64,000 bases of DNA from Microascus cirrosus (GCA_030271035.1 JAMBUN010000170.1:176656-240655); one strand, 5' to 3'. Positions 34,788 to 47,806 are shown, numbered from the stretch's first letter. The notes: generated by a model from the sequence alone, not told the origin. A program made the numbers and translations.

Positions 34788-35221
34788 TCATATAGTTGAT
34801 GACACTCACACGAGATTTATCTAAATACATGCTGTTCTTTTGTTGTCGGCACAGTTTTCTTGACTGGCTAGGTTTGCTCTGAAGATTTCTTTGAGACAGG
34901 CACCACTGGGGAGGCTCAACGTTAAGGGTTGGTTGTCTACCCCTGCCATTTTTGACACGGTTGGCCGCGCTCGGAAACACTCCGCCATCCGAAAGCTCTA
35001 GAAGCCATCAAGCCGGTTAAGCGTCAGGATTATTCCACAGCACTTTGATAGTTCAACGACCTTGTGTCCCAAAGACTTGAAAACCAGTGTACGAAACAAC
35101 TTACAGACCTGAAGACCCATACATCAATGCACAATTCCATGCACAGTAGCAAGTTGACATAGTTTCATCTCTAATCGTGATACAAACGACTTCCCCTCTC
35201 GATCACATAAACCTTGCTTTC
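34788..35221. other. convergent 3' intergenic region
   Basis: Short region between two stop codons. No gene, RNA or repeat seen. Confidence 0.6.
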
Positions 35222-37049
35222 CTAGGCGAACAATATATCATCAGGCAAGGAAGTAGAATAATTCGTCTCACACTTCTGGATAGCAGCACGTGCATTCTCA
35301 AGAAGCTCCGAGTATATATCATGGAGCTCTTCAAAACATTTCTTGTTCCTTCCGGCCCGCGGCGTCAACTCATCAAGATACCGCAGAGACTTCTCACAGA
35401 GAGACAAGTCTGACTTTGCCCTTTCGTCGCCAGGATACCGGAGGATATCGGTGGCTAGGCATAGCAAGCCAGTGTAGTGTGACCGCACAGTCATCCTATC
35501 TCAGGGGTCAACAGACTGAGTGGCGCCGGTTTAATGAATAAGGGGCATAGTGCCATATAAGTCGGACTTACCACACCAAGGACGCATTCCGCACGCGCAA
35601 CGCCATAAAATCCGCCATTCCATCCCGATAGTTACCAGCCAACAAGGCGCAATACGTCGGCGGCACGCCTATCGCCGTTTTGTCGATCACCTCCTTCGCT
35701 TTCGCCTGGCGCGATCCGTCGAGGTCATACATAAAGGCCACGCAGAACAGGAATGAGTAGTTCAAGACAACTAGGTACCGATACGCCTCGGGCGGGACGT
35801 GGCGTCTGAAGGCGCCCGGTCGAAACGCGGGCGGGATTGAAGACTCCCACTCAATCAGCATTTTCTTGGCAGCCGCCAGGTTCTCTGCGCGCCGGCCTGG
35901 GGAGAGGTTGCGCGCGCGAGCGCTCCAGAGAATGTCGTACACCGTGCCCTGGATGCGCGCAAGTCGCACCCGGGCGCCAAAGAGGTTGAACCTGCTCTGG
36001 CGGTCAGACGTGAAGACATACCCAGGTATATCGGGAGATCTGCCCAGCACAGCGCCTCGCTCGTCACCGTCTGCGGGGAGGTGGAGGTCCACGTCGGCGT
36101 CGAGCTGGACCGACGGCTGGCAGGCCCGCTGGCTAATATCCTTGTCAACAAGATACGCCATCCAGAAGACCCGGTCCCTCTGTGTGTTAATCGCAAGGTC
36201 AGGCCCATGCGTCCGCCGGGTGTGCAGTCCGAGGTGGTGGGCCAGCCGAAGGGCCGTGGCGACGATGATGGTTGCCGGGCGGAGGTTGGCGGTCCCTTGG
36301 AAGATGATGGCTATGCCGATGAGTATGCGGACTGTGGATAGGGTTGGCTCCGCGGCCAAGAGGTCAGAGACCACGGATTGCGCGTTGTTGAGGTGCTTGG
36401 CCGCGGCGGAAGCGGAAGCTGCGTCATCCTGGCCGGTGATGCTGTGAGCCAGGGCGAGAACGACGTTGAGTTCAGCCCATGTGGCCCTGGTGTGGCTTAG
36501 GGGCTGTGAGTACCATGCGGTAAACTTGTATATGATTTCCTGCGTATCGAAGAGTGGTAGTACCGAATTGAAAGTCCGTAAGAAGGTGTCTACGACGTCT
36601 TGCTTCTCGAACCAAGGCGGAATCTCCAGAGTGTCATCCGCCATATCTTCGAGTCCATTATGAAATGGTAAGTCCAATGGCGACAGTGCTTCTAGCATCG
36701 AAGAATCCTCGGTAGTCTTCAGGTCAAATCCCAGGGAGTTGAGTGCTCCCGAAAGGGGCGTATGGTTAGTCGTCGCTATCTCCCTGGACGCCGCTAGCTT
36801 CTTACGAGCGTTGCTACTACTGCCGGCCGGGGCTATCCCAATGGGGCGGCGAACCGCCTGGTAGGTGCATGTAGCACCATAAATAATACAGTTTGTACAG
36901 GCTGGTCTAGTGGCGCTGCATTTGATTTTCTTGATGTAGCAGAAGTCGCATGACTTCGCAAGCAGGACGTGATCATTAGCACTCGGTGACTGCTCTGTCT
37001 AGGTGATTGGACTTACCGTGCGAGCTGGCCCTTTGCGCTGGGACTTCAT
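35222..37049 (-). CDS. Zn2Cys6 transcription factor with fungal_trans domain
   Basis: Nuclear regulator of 562 residues. Exon 1 is 37049-37017 (11 codons), exon 2 is 36953-35572, and exon 3 is 35495-35222. The first intron lies directly before the zinc cluster (SCDFCYIKKIKCS, then CTNCIIYGATCTY). The middle domain starts near IIYKFTAWYSQPLSHT and contains LRPATIIVATALRLAHHLGL and RRTHGPDLAINTQRDRVFWM, the usual fungal_trans core. YLVDKDISQRACQPSVQL follows it. Exon 3 supplies the C-terminal helices. The splice restores Trp at the exon 2-3 border. Targets are unknown. Convergent neighbour is the SDR gene. Confidence 0.9.
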
Positions 37050-38568
37050 AACAGTACGTTCAAGTTATTTGGAGCGTGTCCTTGGCACAAGATGAATGAG
37101 ACCATAAAAGAAGAGATGACAGTTCATCACTCACAAGACATGCTGTGCGTGCATTATCATCTTTGGCTGACAAACTCGGAGGTTGCAATGTGTGGAGCTC
37201 TCCGGATTACAAATACAGCACCTTCACACTGGATGATGCAATTGTATTGGCTGTGATAAGATGACCACCAGTTTTGTCCACTCGTCGTTTTTAGGCTGCT
37301 ATCCCCTGGGACAATACATGTCAGAGTCCCTTGAATATGGCTGGGTTATTCACGTGGATAGTCCCGAGAACTTGCAGACTACATTTTCTTTGTACCCATT
37401 CTGTGGCGTACCGGGAGTACAGGAGTTTGAAAGGAAGATGGGGAGGCTAGATTATAGGGAAGAATCAATGTTTACAGACATGATGTAAATAACAATGAGG
37501 GCATAATTTAAAGAGAGAGAATAGGGAAAATAGAAGGGAAGAGCTTGATCAAGCTCGAGACCCGGTACACCCGATATCTTCGGCAGCGTTCTAACAAAGA
37601 TTGCTAATAGGTGGCTTTGGATCACCAGTAGCTGCTGATGGTGTGATAGGCAACGGGAGATTGGACCTTTCTGAGGGTGTGATAGGCAACGGGAGATTGG
37701 ACCTTTCTGAGTAGTGAAACTCTTAGCGTCAGTGGCTTGTTCATTTCACCTTCGGCTAACTTCTCCCTCTTGTATATGGTTGGTCGCGCGACCCAGTGTA
37801 GGTTGGCTCGGACGGCTGACTCCAGATTTGGTACAGGGGGAGAAATGAATATTTTCAGACGCATTAGCCGGAGCTGCGCCACTACGGGCTGCAGACTCTC
37901 CGCGGAGTTGCCAACTCCTCGACGGATAGCGGTTAACAGCAAAGGGCGAGCAGGCGTAGAGCTGATAAGCCAAATCCATAGCGATTACTGACTTCGTTGT
38001 ATCAAGGCCAGCTTTACGGGTGCTCAGTGTCGCGGAATTCCAAGACTGGCAGCAATGGTGAGCATGGCGAGAGGTCCGGCTGTAAGTCCTCCCGGTTGGT
38101 CAGCAAGAACCAGGCGGCCCTGAGCAATCAGTGCCTGGGAGATGCATGTTGGTACGGCGCCAGCGCAAATTTCTTATCTGTGTAACCCAAGGGAGCACGA
38201 TCCCGTTATTTCTATTGCCGATATTGCATTGGGGCACCAGAGCACTCAAACCTAACCCGTTTTAGAGAGCGACGAGAGAGCGGCGCGGAAGATATCCAAG
38301 GCTCACGAATAAAGGTTCTATTGTTCCGTGCTGGAAAGGAGGTCATCGCGGAAGAGAATCGTGTGTATCACTGAGGGGAATGGCCAGTACATTGCTCCTC
38401 CAAGTTCTTCACCAGCAGCATGTCCATCACCATCCTAGAAATGCCCTTATAATCATCTCAGTAGCATCGTCGTTCTCATATTAGAGGCATTTGTCTTTTT
38501 TATTTGCAGCATTGACTCCATAATCTGGAACAAGATTTCTACTATCTCTAACCCTGTAGTCCCTAAGG
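37050..38568. other. intergenic, 1.5 kb, with short tandem duplication
   Basis: Upstream of the Zn2Cys6 gene and of the reductase pseudogene. Apart from the tandem duplication at 37640-37711 I see no gene. The open frame at 37261-37488 has no motif. Confidence 0.5.
37640..37711. repeat. 36-bp tandem duplication (2 copies)
   Basis: Two adjacent identical copies of a 36-bp unit that begins GGTGTGATAGGCAACGGG. Copies start at 37640 and 37676. The identity suggests a recent duplication. No coding frame is involved. Confidence 0.95.
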
Positions 38569-39357
38569 GGCTCAACCGTCCTTGTCTCAGGAGGAAACGG
38601 CTTCCTAGCAACCCACATCGTCGATCAGTTTCTAAAGAGTAGGTACAAGGTCTGTGCCACCGTGAGGGACCCTGCTAAAGAGTCCCAACTCGTCGACGTC
38701 TTCACAAGCCGCTACGGCGAGGGCAGCTTCAAGCTTGTCTCGGTGCCTCAGATAGAGGCCGAAGAGCCTTTGATGAAACGGTGAAGGGTGAGTTTCCCCA
38801 ACGCCACGAAGTCAGTACGGAAAGGAGTGCAACTTCGTTCTGAGTGCTAACGCTGCGATTCCCTAAACTCAGAGGCCTCTATGTTTGTCCATACAGCTTC
38901 CAACTTGTCCTTTAACTCCGATGCGGATCAGGTCGCCCTCGTAAGCTTCAGCGGCACGTTCAACGCCCTTAAGGCAGCCTACTCTGAGCTGGTGTGAAAA
39001 AGCGAGTCTTACGCCGGCTTCTCATGCCCAACACGATATTCGGGAGTAGCATTGACCCAGCCGCCCTCGGGTACCGAAGCTCCAACCGCCTAGTCAAATC
39101 TCTTGGGAAGGCGAGAAGACGCCCTTCCACGACGTAGTCAGGAGACGTAAGTCCGCCACACTCCACGCTTTGAGAATGCAGCTTCGCTAACCCCGAATGG
39201 CTTAGAATACTACGTCGACGTGGAGGACGCTGCAGGCCTGCATCTGGCGGCGGCCGTGTTGCCGCATATCCAGGAGCAGCGAATCTTCGCGTTCGCCGAG
39301 CGCTTCAGCTGGGAAAAGGCGCTCGGTATATTGCGGGAGATCAATCCTGAGTGTTGA
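38569..39357 (+). pseudogene. GRE2-like NAD(P)-dependent reductase, frameshifted
   Basis: Remnant of an extended-SDR ketone/aldehyde reductase (GRE2/dihydroflavonol-reductase type). It starts without an ATG at STVLVSGGNGFLATHIVDQF, the Rossmann motif GGNGF. It continues to KVCATVRDPAKESQLVD and then loses one base near 38766, where EAEE should join AFDETVKG. A normal intron follows (GTGAGT to CTCAG). The next exon reads EASMFVHTASNLSFNSDADQ, but the frame breaks again near 38990 before GVKKRVL, and again near 39105 before EGEKTPFHDVVRR. A last intron (GTAAGT to TTAG) leads to YYVDVEDAAGLHLAAAVLPH and a stop. The YxxxK catalytic segment is missing. Splice sites and the termini remain intact, so decay looks recent. 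Confidence 0.82.
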
Positions 39358-41136
39358 ACGCCGTATATGCCCTTCGTACCATGACTGTGAATTCTACCAC
39401 ATTGGTAATCTACTTGGCTATCCGAAATACATGAGCGTAGATGAGCGATAAAAAGTAACCGTAGAAGCAGATATACCGCTGCTACTATATCAAGCAATAT
39501 CTGACAATTCCTGGTGAGGGTTTTACAGGGTTATTAACATGGGTGCAAGACCAAACTTTCCTTTTAAGAGTCCGAGTTCGCGGTTCGCGAGCTGCTTGGC
39601 TGTAGTAGCAAGGGAAGCAGACGGATGCCGGCCAACCCTTCTCACTGCTGTGAAAATACCTACATACGTACTTCTACATTACCGCAGTGGTCTCACTATA
39701 AAGCTACTTATTGTATGTAACTGGAGTTTGATAGGCGAAAATCGTGCCCGGGCGTCGTATATCGCACTTCGCAGCCGTTACAACCGTCATACGGAACACG
39801 AGATTAAGACTACTCAACACGCTTCGCGACCACTCAAAGCTAAGAATGATCTTCCTCTACCTTACATGCCTCTTGTATTAAATAATTCAGCCAGAAAAAC
39901 TTTTGAAACCGTATCCCGAAGGCCGACAGTTCAGATAACATATCAATACAGAAGAGGAGAGCCAGGTTGGCTTGACGCACCCGAGGTGTCTGCTATTACA
40001 ACACTTACATTTTAGAGGTCCCAATTCGTTTGGGATATATACGTGAATGGAAGAACATGATATAAGGAAAATAAGCTACTACACCCTTAGTCGTTAGATA
40101 CCTCTGAAAGACTATGATCTTCCAATCTCTTAGACCCGTGTGCTCACAGGATGTATTAACGAGGGTATTTAGCAATTGTTACTAGGTTACTTTTATATCT
40201 GCTGAGTCATTGTATAATGGGATTTTGTTTGACAATAAATTCTCCGTCTAAAATAGACTCGCTGAGAAGTCACCCTTACACCATTATGCCTGTGGCCAGG
40301 AACATCCCAGGTTTTACAGACCCTCGCGTCAGCATCTAGATAGGTCATTCTGTAGTTCTTGCCTCGGCCAATAATATCCGGTCTAATAATGACCATGGAC
40401 ACGCTACCAACGCGCGCGTACTGGGACCTTACATCGGCGCTTCGGCCAGCTTGGGAACAAGAGTAAGCCATATAACCCTCGCTGACAACTTGCGACTTCT
40501 GGAGGGGAAGTCTATGAGCTGGTATCACTCCAACCCCCATACATCGACACTGGAATCCTGGGGTGCAGCCTTGGCCGTCTTGCCCCCAAAATGGAAATAA
40601 GCCCGGAGGAGAATATGTTTGCGGGGTTTCGGCACTTGCACGGCCGACCATCATAGAGGGCCGCGATGCAACCTCCGAGGTCAGTACGAGCCTGCGCTAC
40701 AACCAACTTGTCGGATGGCTCGCGAACGTCTCGCGTTAGATGCCACGCGAATTCGTGAATTCGGGCTATCGATCTGCCGAGCCGGGGTCGCTTCGGACCC
40801 TTCATGGTGGACGGAAAGTGGATCCAATTTGCCGGCATTTCAGGATATCCAGAGCCGCCCCCTCTTAAGTCCCCCTCCTCAGTCGATATTAGTGAGCATT
40901 AGAGCGGGGCTTAAGCCAGCAAGGATAAGGGATCCATGCCGATCAGTGATCTTATCCCGTCCTTCCCTCCGATCTGTTGTTCTCGGGGTCAATAAACAAC
41001 GGGCAGGACGGGGGAAAGAAGACCGAGGCTCGAGGATATCATGGGAAATATATACCCTGCGTCCGGAATCCTTGCTTCGCACGTTGATGTGTGGACTCCT
41101 AGTCGTATGAGCTAGGTGGTGGATGAGATTTCCACC
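39358..41136. other. intergenic, 1.8 kb, no gene seen
   Basis: AT-richer at 39.4-40.4 kb with only short open frames. From about 40.6 kb composition becomes GC-rich, and the last 300 bases are the presumed promoter of the rhamnosidase. No RNA gene or mobile element recognised. Confidence 0.5.
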
Positions 41137-43961
41137 ATGGCCATGTCAAGCGCTGCGTTCGCCATAGGGCGCGTAGCTTTTGAGCACCACTCAACAGCCC
41201 TGGGTATCGGAGAACCATCGCCTCGCATCTCCTGGTCTTTCGAGGGCCAACCTCCCGATATTAAAAACTGGACACAGAGCAGCTACACTCTAGAGATCAG
41301 CCGTAGCGACCTCCCGGAGCCCGAGATCTTCGTCGTCAACTCATCCGAGTCCTCCCTTGTCCCGTGGCCCGCGGAACCCCTTGGTTCCGGTGAGTCTGCC
41401 CAGGTCCGCGTGCAAGCTTCCGGAGGTAATGGTGATGAGGCCAACACGCCATGGTCGGACATCTACCATGTTGAGGCGGGTCTTCTGGATGAGGAGGCTT
41501 GGGAGGGCGCCGTGTTCGTGGCTGCCGAAGAGGAGAAGTACTATCAGAACATCACGCGACAGCCCATCTTGTTCCGCAAGTCTTTCGAGTCGTCCGCCGA
41601 CATCACCTCCGCCCGTCTGTACATCACGGCCCACGGCACGTTCACGGCTGAGATTAACGGGCAGACCGTCGGGGAGGAGGTCCTGGCCCCTGGGTGGCAG
41701 TCGTATCATCACCGCCTGCAGTACAGCACCTTCGACGTGACGGATCTCATCAATGCCGGCGAGAATGCAATTGGCGTCCAGGTTGGCGAGGGTTGGTATG
41801 CAGGTAGGCTCGGGCTTGGTGGTGGGGCTAGAGATGGGTGGGGCGATAAGCTTGAACTGCTCGCTCTTCTTGTCATCACGGACGAAGATGGCGAGAGACA
41901 ACTCGTCCACAGTGATGGCTCCTGGGAGTCGGCCTACGGGGCGATACAAGCCTCGGAGATCTACGACGGGGAGGTGTACGACTTCAGGGAGGCACAGGCG
42001 GGTTGGTCAAGTCCGGGGTTTACACCCCCGGAAGGTTCCGTGTGGACCCCTGTTATAGAAACGGACTCGTCCCTCGGCGTCCTTACTGCGCCAGACGGCC
42101 CGCCGATTCGCCGTACTGAGGAGGTTGAGCTCAAAGAGATTCTCACGAGCCCTTCAGGCAAAACCATTCTGGACTTTGGGCAGAACTTTGCGGGGTGGCT
42201 TCGACTGCAGGTCCAGGGGCCTGAAGGTACCAACATCACCCTGGTCCACGTTGAGGGTAATGCCTCCCCAATTCTTGCGAATCAAAGCTCTCTGTTACTC
42301 TGTCCAAACTGTTAACCGTGGCTGACGAGGACATTATGGAAATACAGTGCTCGAGGATGATGAGATTGCCACCGCCCCACTGCGGACCGCCAAGCAGACG
42401 GACTCCATCATCCTCTCGGGTAACGGCGTCGAAACTTGGGAGCCCTCTTTCACTTACCACGGGTTCCGATACGTCCAAGTCGACGGGTGGCCGGCCGAGA
42501 CCCAGCTAAACAGCGAGTCCGTCACCGGCATCGCTATCAACAGTGACATGCGAGAAACTGGCTCGTTCGAGTCTTCCTCGGATATACTGAACAAGCTTCA
42601 CCAGAATGTAAAGTGGAGCATGAGGTCCAATTTTATGAGCGTGCCGACAGACTGCCCGCAGCGAGACGAGAGGCTCGGGTGGACGGGCGACGCACACGCG
42701 TTCTCTGCTACGGCAAACTTCCTCTATAACACTAGTGGGTTCTGGAAGTCTTGGATTAAGGACGTCTGTTCTGAGCAGGTTGACGGTATGTCTTGACATT
42801 CACTCGCTTTTAATCTCATTTCTATGAGTTGACTGCTTATCGTTCCCAAATGCGGTGACAATCTGACGAGCTAATTCTCATTTTGCAATTTTAGGAGTTC
42901 CGCCGTTGGTCGTCCCAGCACCCCCCAGCACGTTAGAAGGCTTCCTCTCGCCGGCAGCTATCTGGTCCGATGCCATTGTCGCCATTCCGTGGAACATATG
43001 GACGTCCGCTGGAGACCCCGAACTGCTGCAGGTCCAGTACCAGTGCGCTAAGGACTGGGTAGACAACGGTGTCAACAGGACCGACAGTGGCCTGTGGCAC
43101 CGCAATGCCTCGCAGCTCGGAGACTGGTTGGACCCCGCCGCACCTCCCGAAGAGCCCCAGAAAGCGAGCACCTCGCCCGTTTATGTTGCAGATGCGTATC
43201 TCGTATACGTCACTAAATTACTGGCCCAAATGGCTGCAGCTCTTGGGCTGGATGAGGATGAAGAGCACTACAACTCATGGGCTACCGACTTGACCGCCGC
43301 ATTCCAGGAGGCGTGGATTGAGGCGGACGGAACGACCGCCAATGAAACACAGACGGGCCTGGTCCTCCCGCTCCACTTCTCTCTCTTCTCTGAGCAGGAG
43401 CAGGCCGACGCTGCCGCAGGGAGGCTACAAACCCTAGTCGAAGACAACGATTTTAAGATTGGGACTGGCTTCGCGGGCACACACTTGATCGGCCACGCTC
43501 TAAGTGAGTTCAATCTATCTGACACTTTCTACGAGATGCTGTTCCAGACAGAGTCGCCCTCGTGGTTGTACCAGGTAGAGATGGGCGGCACCACCACCTG
43601 GGAGCGCTGGGACAGCATGCTCCCGGACGGCAGCCTTAATAGCGGGGAGATGACCTCCTTCAATCACTACTCCTATGGCTCAGTTGCAAGCTGGATTCAC
43701 AGCAAGATAGGGGGTTTGGATCCGCTGGAACCGGGCTGGAAGCGCTTCAAGGTGGAGGTGATTCCAGGAGGGCCGCTCGAGTGGGCCGATACGACCTACT
43801 ATTCTCCCTATGGGAAGGTGTCTACCAGTTGGAGGATAGAAAGTGGAAGCTTCTTCTTAGAGGTGGAGGTACCCCCTAATACGGTGGCAGAAGTCATCCT
43901 GCCCGGTGGTGACATAGAGGTAGTTGGTAGTGGGAAGTACGAGTTTGAGTCGAACTTGTGA
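41137..43961 (+). CDS. alpha-L-rhamnosidase, GH78, no signal peptide
   Basis: Releases terminal alpha-L-rhamnose from flavonoid glycosides or pectin fragments. Exons are 41137-42256, 42348-42785 and 42895-43961, giving 874 residues. The start is MAMSSAAFAIGRVAFEHHST, with a strong fungal start context (CCACCATGG). N-terminal jelly-roll domains include SPRISWSF, the substrate loop LAPGWQSYHHRLQYSTFDVT and VGEGWYAGRLGLGG. The catalytic (alpha/alpha)6 domain contains NFMSVPTDCPQRDERLGWTG, the GH78 hallmark with its acidic residues, and YQVEMGGTTTWERWDSMLPD with the second acid. The family C-terminal beta domain is complete. No signal peptide is seen, so the enzyme is predicted cytosolic, as in some fungal GH78 groups. 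Next to a GH3 beta-glucosidase it might help split rutinosides. That is inference from position. Confidence 0.93.
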
Positions 43962-45247
43962 AGCACTTTTCCCGAATAGTTTTTAATATTTATGAACAGG
44001 CATAGTGCATAGTATCGGCGGCTCAGCGTGTATGGTGATGTAAACACCGGTTGTAATGGCTCATCCTTAGCAGACCGTACGGTTCACAACATCAGCACAC
44101 GCAGGCGCCCCTCATAGTACCAGATTATTCTCCAGTACTGACTCTGAAGTGATCGTTAGCTCCCGGTTCCTCTCTAGCGTACCAGGAGATCATTTCATGT
44201 TTATGTCCACGGGTTTCACGAAGGAACACGGCGCAGTATCCGGGAGGCCTCCCTCGGACCCAACCTCCGCAGCTCCATCAGTGTAACTCCAGGGCGGCGA
44301 GTGACGGGGCGCCTTTTCTTGGGCTGCTGCAGGGAGCCCCCTGAGTTATCTACAGGCTAGTAACTTGTTGGAATAGGCCTGACTATGAGTTATAAGGATA
44401 TAAACCAAGGAGTAACGCCTGAACTCGTCCGTCGCAAGTCACAATTAACTATGGGGACGGCGGAAAGTGGGGTTTACAACATATTCAGCAAAGCTATATA
44501 CATGGAGGGCCAAACTCCCGAACCCACGTAGATAGGAATCGAGGAGATCGGGGTTCCGGCAGTCCAACTTCAATCACCCCGGCCCCACCCCCAATTTGCC
44601 GGCGAACACGTCCGAGTTCGCCTCCACTTTCCCGAACCATGGATGCGAAAAATCCATGCGAAAAATCCCCGCCTCCTCACTAGCTGGTTAATCAGGAATC
44701 CCCTCCCCCATATTACCACATAACTGGGTGCTATACGCGTTTATTTGAACACGAGACCAGTCATGGAATGCTGCATACGCGTATAACCAGCGGCACCTCT
44801 CTTCCCCGGCCTTTGATGAGTTCGGCTTGCTCGGGACTTAACTCTCCCGTCACGCGATTCCCCATGGGGTTAATAATACGACATCTAGCGGGCCGAATCT
44901 ACACGATCAGCAAATCTGGGCCCGCCCTACTCTGCAGGCTGACGACATGCCCCCATCGACGTACGGTTGTGCAGCCGGGAAGCGGGTGCGCCCTCCATAC
45001 AGCACCCAGACATTTTTCGGATTCAGCATCTGTGCGAACGGGGAAGCTATTCCTAGCCTTCGAAATAGTCTCGTTCGGCCCATTACCAAAGGCGAGGACT
45101 TCTCTGGCTACTGGCCTCGGCAGATACGCAGCCACAGGACGTCTACTTCTTCAGCTGGCCTTGGAAGTCTATTAAATGTGAGATTACCAAGTAAAGAGAC
45201 GAAGTCCTGTCCACTGGAAATACACTGCAATAATCCTGAACAATATC
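43962..45247. other. intergenic, 1.3 kb, no gene seen
   Basis: Between GH78 and GH3, same strand. A 13-bp unit (ATGCGAAAAATCC) is tandemly repeated twice at 44643-44668. Overlapping open frames at 44.77-45.33 kb carry no motif. The end is the GH3 promoter. Confidence 0.5.
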
Positions 45248-47806
45248 ATGTATCTGCTAGACGCTCTCCTTCTTCTCGTCGCCGCTGCCATTGCCAATGG
45301 CTCGGCCGTGCGCCGCCAGGCTGGTGACCACTATGTTCCCACAATGGAAGGTGAGTTCTCTCACACACCACTCCTCCTATCCTTCTTCCTCCTCGTCACT
45401 CAGCCCCGCGTTTCAGTCGAACCCAGTGCTCACCTCGCACTCAACACGCAGAATGGGCGCAAGCCGAGGAAAAAGCGTCCGACTTTGTCTCCAACCTCAA
45501 CCGCACGGAGAAAACCATCATCATCACTGGGACTCTGGAGGGAATGAGCCAGACTGGCTGCATAGGCTCCATAGCACCTATTGAGAGGATCGGGTTCCAA
45601 GGCCTATGTCTCCAGGATGGGCCTGCCGGCGTGAACCGCGCTGATCAGGTTAGCGTTTTCCCGTCTGGGATCACCGCCGGAGCGAGTTGGGATAGGGACT
45701 TGATGTTTCAGCGGGGGGTTGCCATCGGGGAGGAGTTCAGGGCTAAAGGCGCACATGTTATCCTGGGGTACGCTCACCAAGACCCCACCTAAACCCCCCG
45801 AGCCCAGCTAATACGGAGGAAATAGTCCAACCGTCGGGCCCCTCGGACGCCACCCACTCGGCGGCCGCAACTGGGAGGGCTTCTCCGTAGACCCGTATCT
45901 GTCCGGCGAGGCCGTCAGACATACTGTCATGGGCCATCAATCCGCCGGTGTGCAGACCTCGACCAAGCACTACATCCTCAACGAGCAGGAGACGCAACGC
46001 ACGAGGACGCCTCTCGAGAACGGCACCGCGATAGACGGCATCTCGTCCAATGCCGACGACCGCACCATTCACGAGCTATATCTCTGGCCATTTGTGGATG
46101 CGATCAAGGTAGGTACGACATCCATCATGTGTAGTTACAACCGCATCAACGGCACCTACGCGTGTGAGGACGAGCGTTTCCTGACGGGGATTCTCCGCGA
46201 CGAGCTCGGGTTCCGCGGGTTCGTCGTCAGCGACTGGTTTGCCTCACACTCGACGGCCGGGACCGCGAACGCGGGGCTCGACATGGAGCAGCCGGGGGAT
46301 CTGCCCCCGGGATATGACGACTATGGCGGGAGCGACTTCTGGGGAGAGGACCTCGAGGCGGCGGTTGAGGCCGGGAATGTTACGGAGGACCGCCTGGACG
46401 AGATGGTCCGCCGCGTCATAGTGCCGTATTTCCTGCTCGGGCAGGATGAAGGGTATCCCACGCCTGATAGTGACCTTCCTTTCACGCTAGTGACGTCTAA
46501 CGGCGGGTGGGATGCTATTCCGCATAATGATGCTGTTCCGGGCCGGGAGGGTGTCAGAGGTGACCATGATGAGTTTATCCGGAAGATGGGCGCGTCTGCG
46601 TCGGTCCTGTTGAAGAACACGGGTGGGATTCTCCCTATTGGGAAGGTCGCCAACATTGGAGTCTTCGGCAACGGGGCCATCGAGCCGACGGATGGCATCG
46701 CATATCTGACGGAATATGAGACGCCTTTTGGACCCGAATATGGCGCCCTAAGTGTGGGAAGCGGCGCCGGCTCAGGCCGGAACCCCTACCTCGTATCTCC
46801 TCTGGATGCAATCAAGACCCGTGCCTCAACCTTCGGCTCTACTGTCCAGCACCTAATATCCAACAAGGCCCTCGCAGAAAATAACTTCGCAGCTATCTAT
46901 CCCGTTCCCGACGTCTGCCTCGTTTTCATAAAGTCCTGGGCCGGAGAAACCCAGGACCGAGTGTCCTTCGAGAACGACTGGAACTCCACGCTGGCGGTCA
47001 AGAACACGGCGGCGTTCTGTGGGAATAGGACGGTTGTGGTAACTAATTCGGCGGGAGTGAATACTATGCCTTGGGCGGGAAACGAGAATGTGACGGCTAT
47101 TGTTGCGGCACATTATCCCGGCCACGAGATGGGGAACTCCATTGCTGATGTTTTGTTCGGGGATGTGGAGCCGAGCGGACGGTTACCGTATACTATTCCA
47201 AAGGAGGAGGAGGATTATAGGTTCCCGATTGTGAACCTCACTGATGCTAATGGGGAGGTGGAGAAGGACTCGAAGAAGTGGCAGGCGGAGTTCAGCGAGG
47301 GGCAACTGATTGACTACCGACACTTTGACGCGAACGACATCGAGCCGCAGTTTGAGTTCGGATTCGGACTAGGCTACACTACCTTTGAGCTAGCTACGGA
47401 GGTCTCTGTGGCTAAGTCTTCCGAGGCCGTGTTAGAACTTCCTAATCCACAGGCGGCGATCGAGCCGGGTGGTAACGTTGACCTGTGGACGGAGCTCTTC
47501 ACACTATCCACAAGCGTTACCAACACCGGCTCGCGCGAGGGGAGCGCCGTGATACAGTTGTACCTCTCCCTTCCCGAGGCTGCGTCTTCGGGGACCACAC
47601 CCGTCAAGGTTCTGAGGGGGTTTGAGAAGGTGGTGTTGGCGTCTGGCGAGGAGAAGGAGGTGGACTTTAAGCTTCGGAGGAGGGATGTTAGTTATTGGGA
47701 TGTCGAGATGCAGCAGTGGAGAATTCCAAAGGGGAGCTTCACTGCTAGAGTTGGATTTAGTTCGAGGAACTTGCCTTTGGAGACAGCGTTTAATGTTCTG
47801 GGGTAA
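45248..47806 (+). CDS. secreted GH3 beta-glucosidase
   Basis: Hydrolyses terminal beta-D-glucosides. Exons are 45248-45350, 45452-45767 and 45826-47806, giving 799 residues. A signal peptide (MYLLDALLLLVAAAIANGSA) is followed by a dibasic VRRQ, a possible Kex2 site. GH3 blocks are QDGPAGVN, FPSGITAGASWDRDL, LGPTVGPLGRHPLGGRNWEG, KHYILNEQETQR, IMCSYNRINGTYACED and GFRGFVVSDWFASHST, the last with nucleophile Asp in VSDW. The alpha/beta sandwich follows (VLLKNTGGILPIG). A fibronectin-III-like tail ends with SVTNTGSREGSAVIQLYL. N-glycosylation sites (NRT, NGT, NVT) fit secretion. It lies 1.3 kb downstream of the rhamnosidase and upstream of the Zn2Cys6 gene on the same strand. Confidence 0.95.

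Noticed and set aside
38569..39357. An intact reductase with unusual introns
   Set aside because: The frame breaks lie inside conserved blocks and lack splice sites, so a pseudogene is the better reading.
40193..40654. Minus-strand frame of about 150 codons with scattered cysteines
   Set aside because: No ATG-based signal peptide or family pattern. It overlaps other open frames in a stop-poor region.
44643..44668. 13-bp direct repeat as a regulatory element for GH3
   Set aside because: Two copies 580 bp or more upstream, no known factor site, and no other support.
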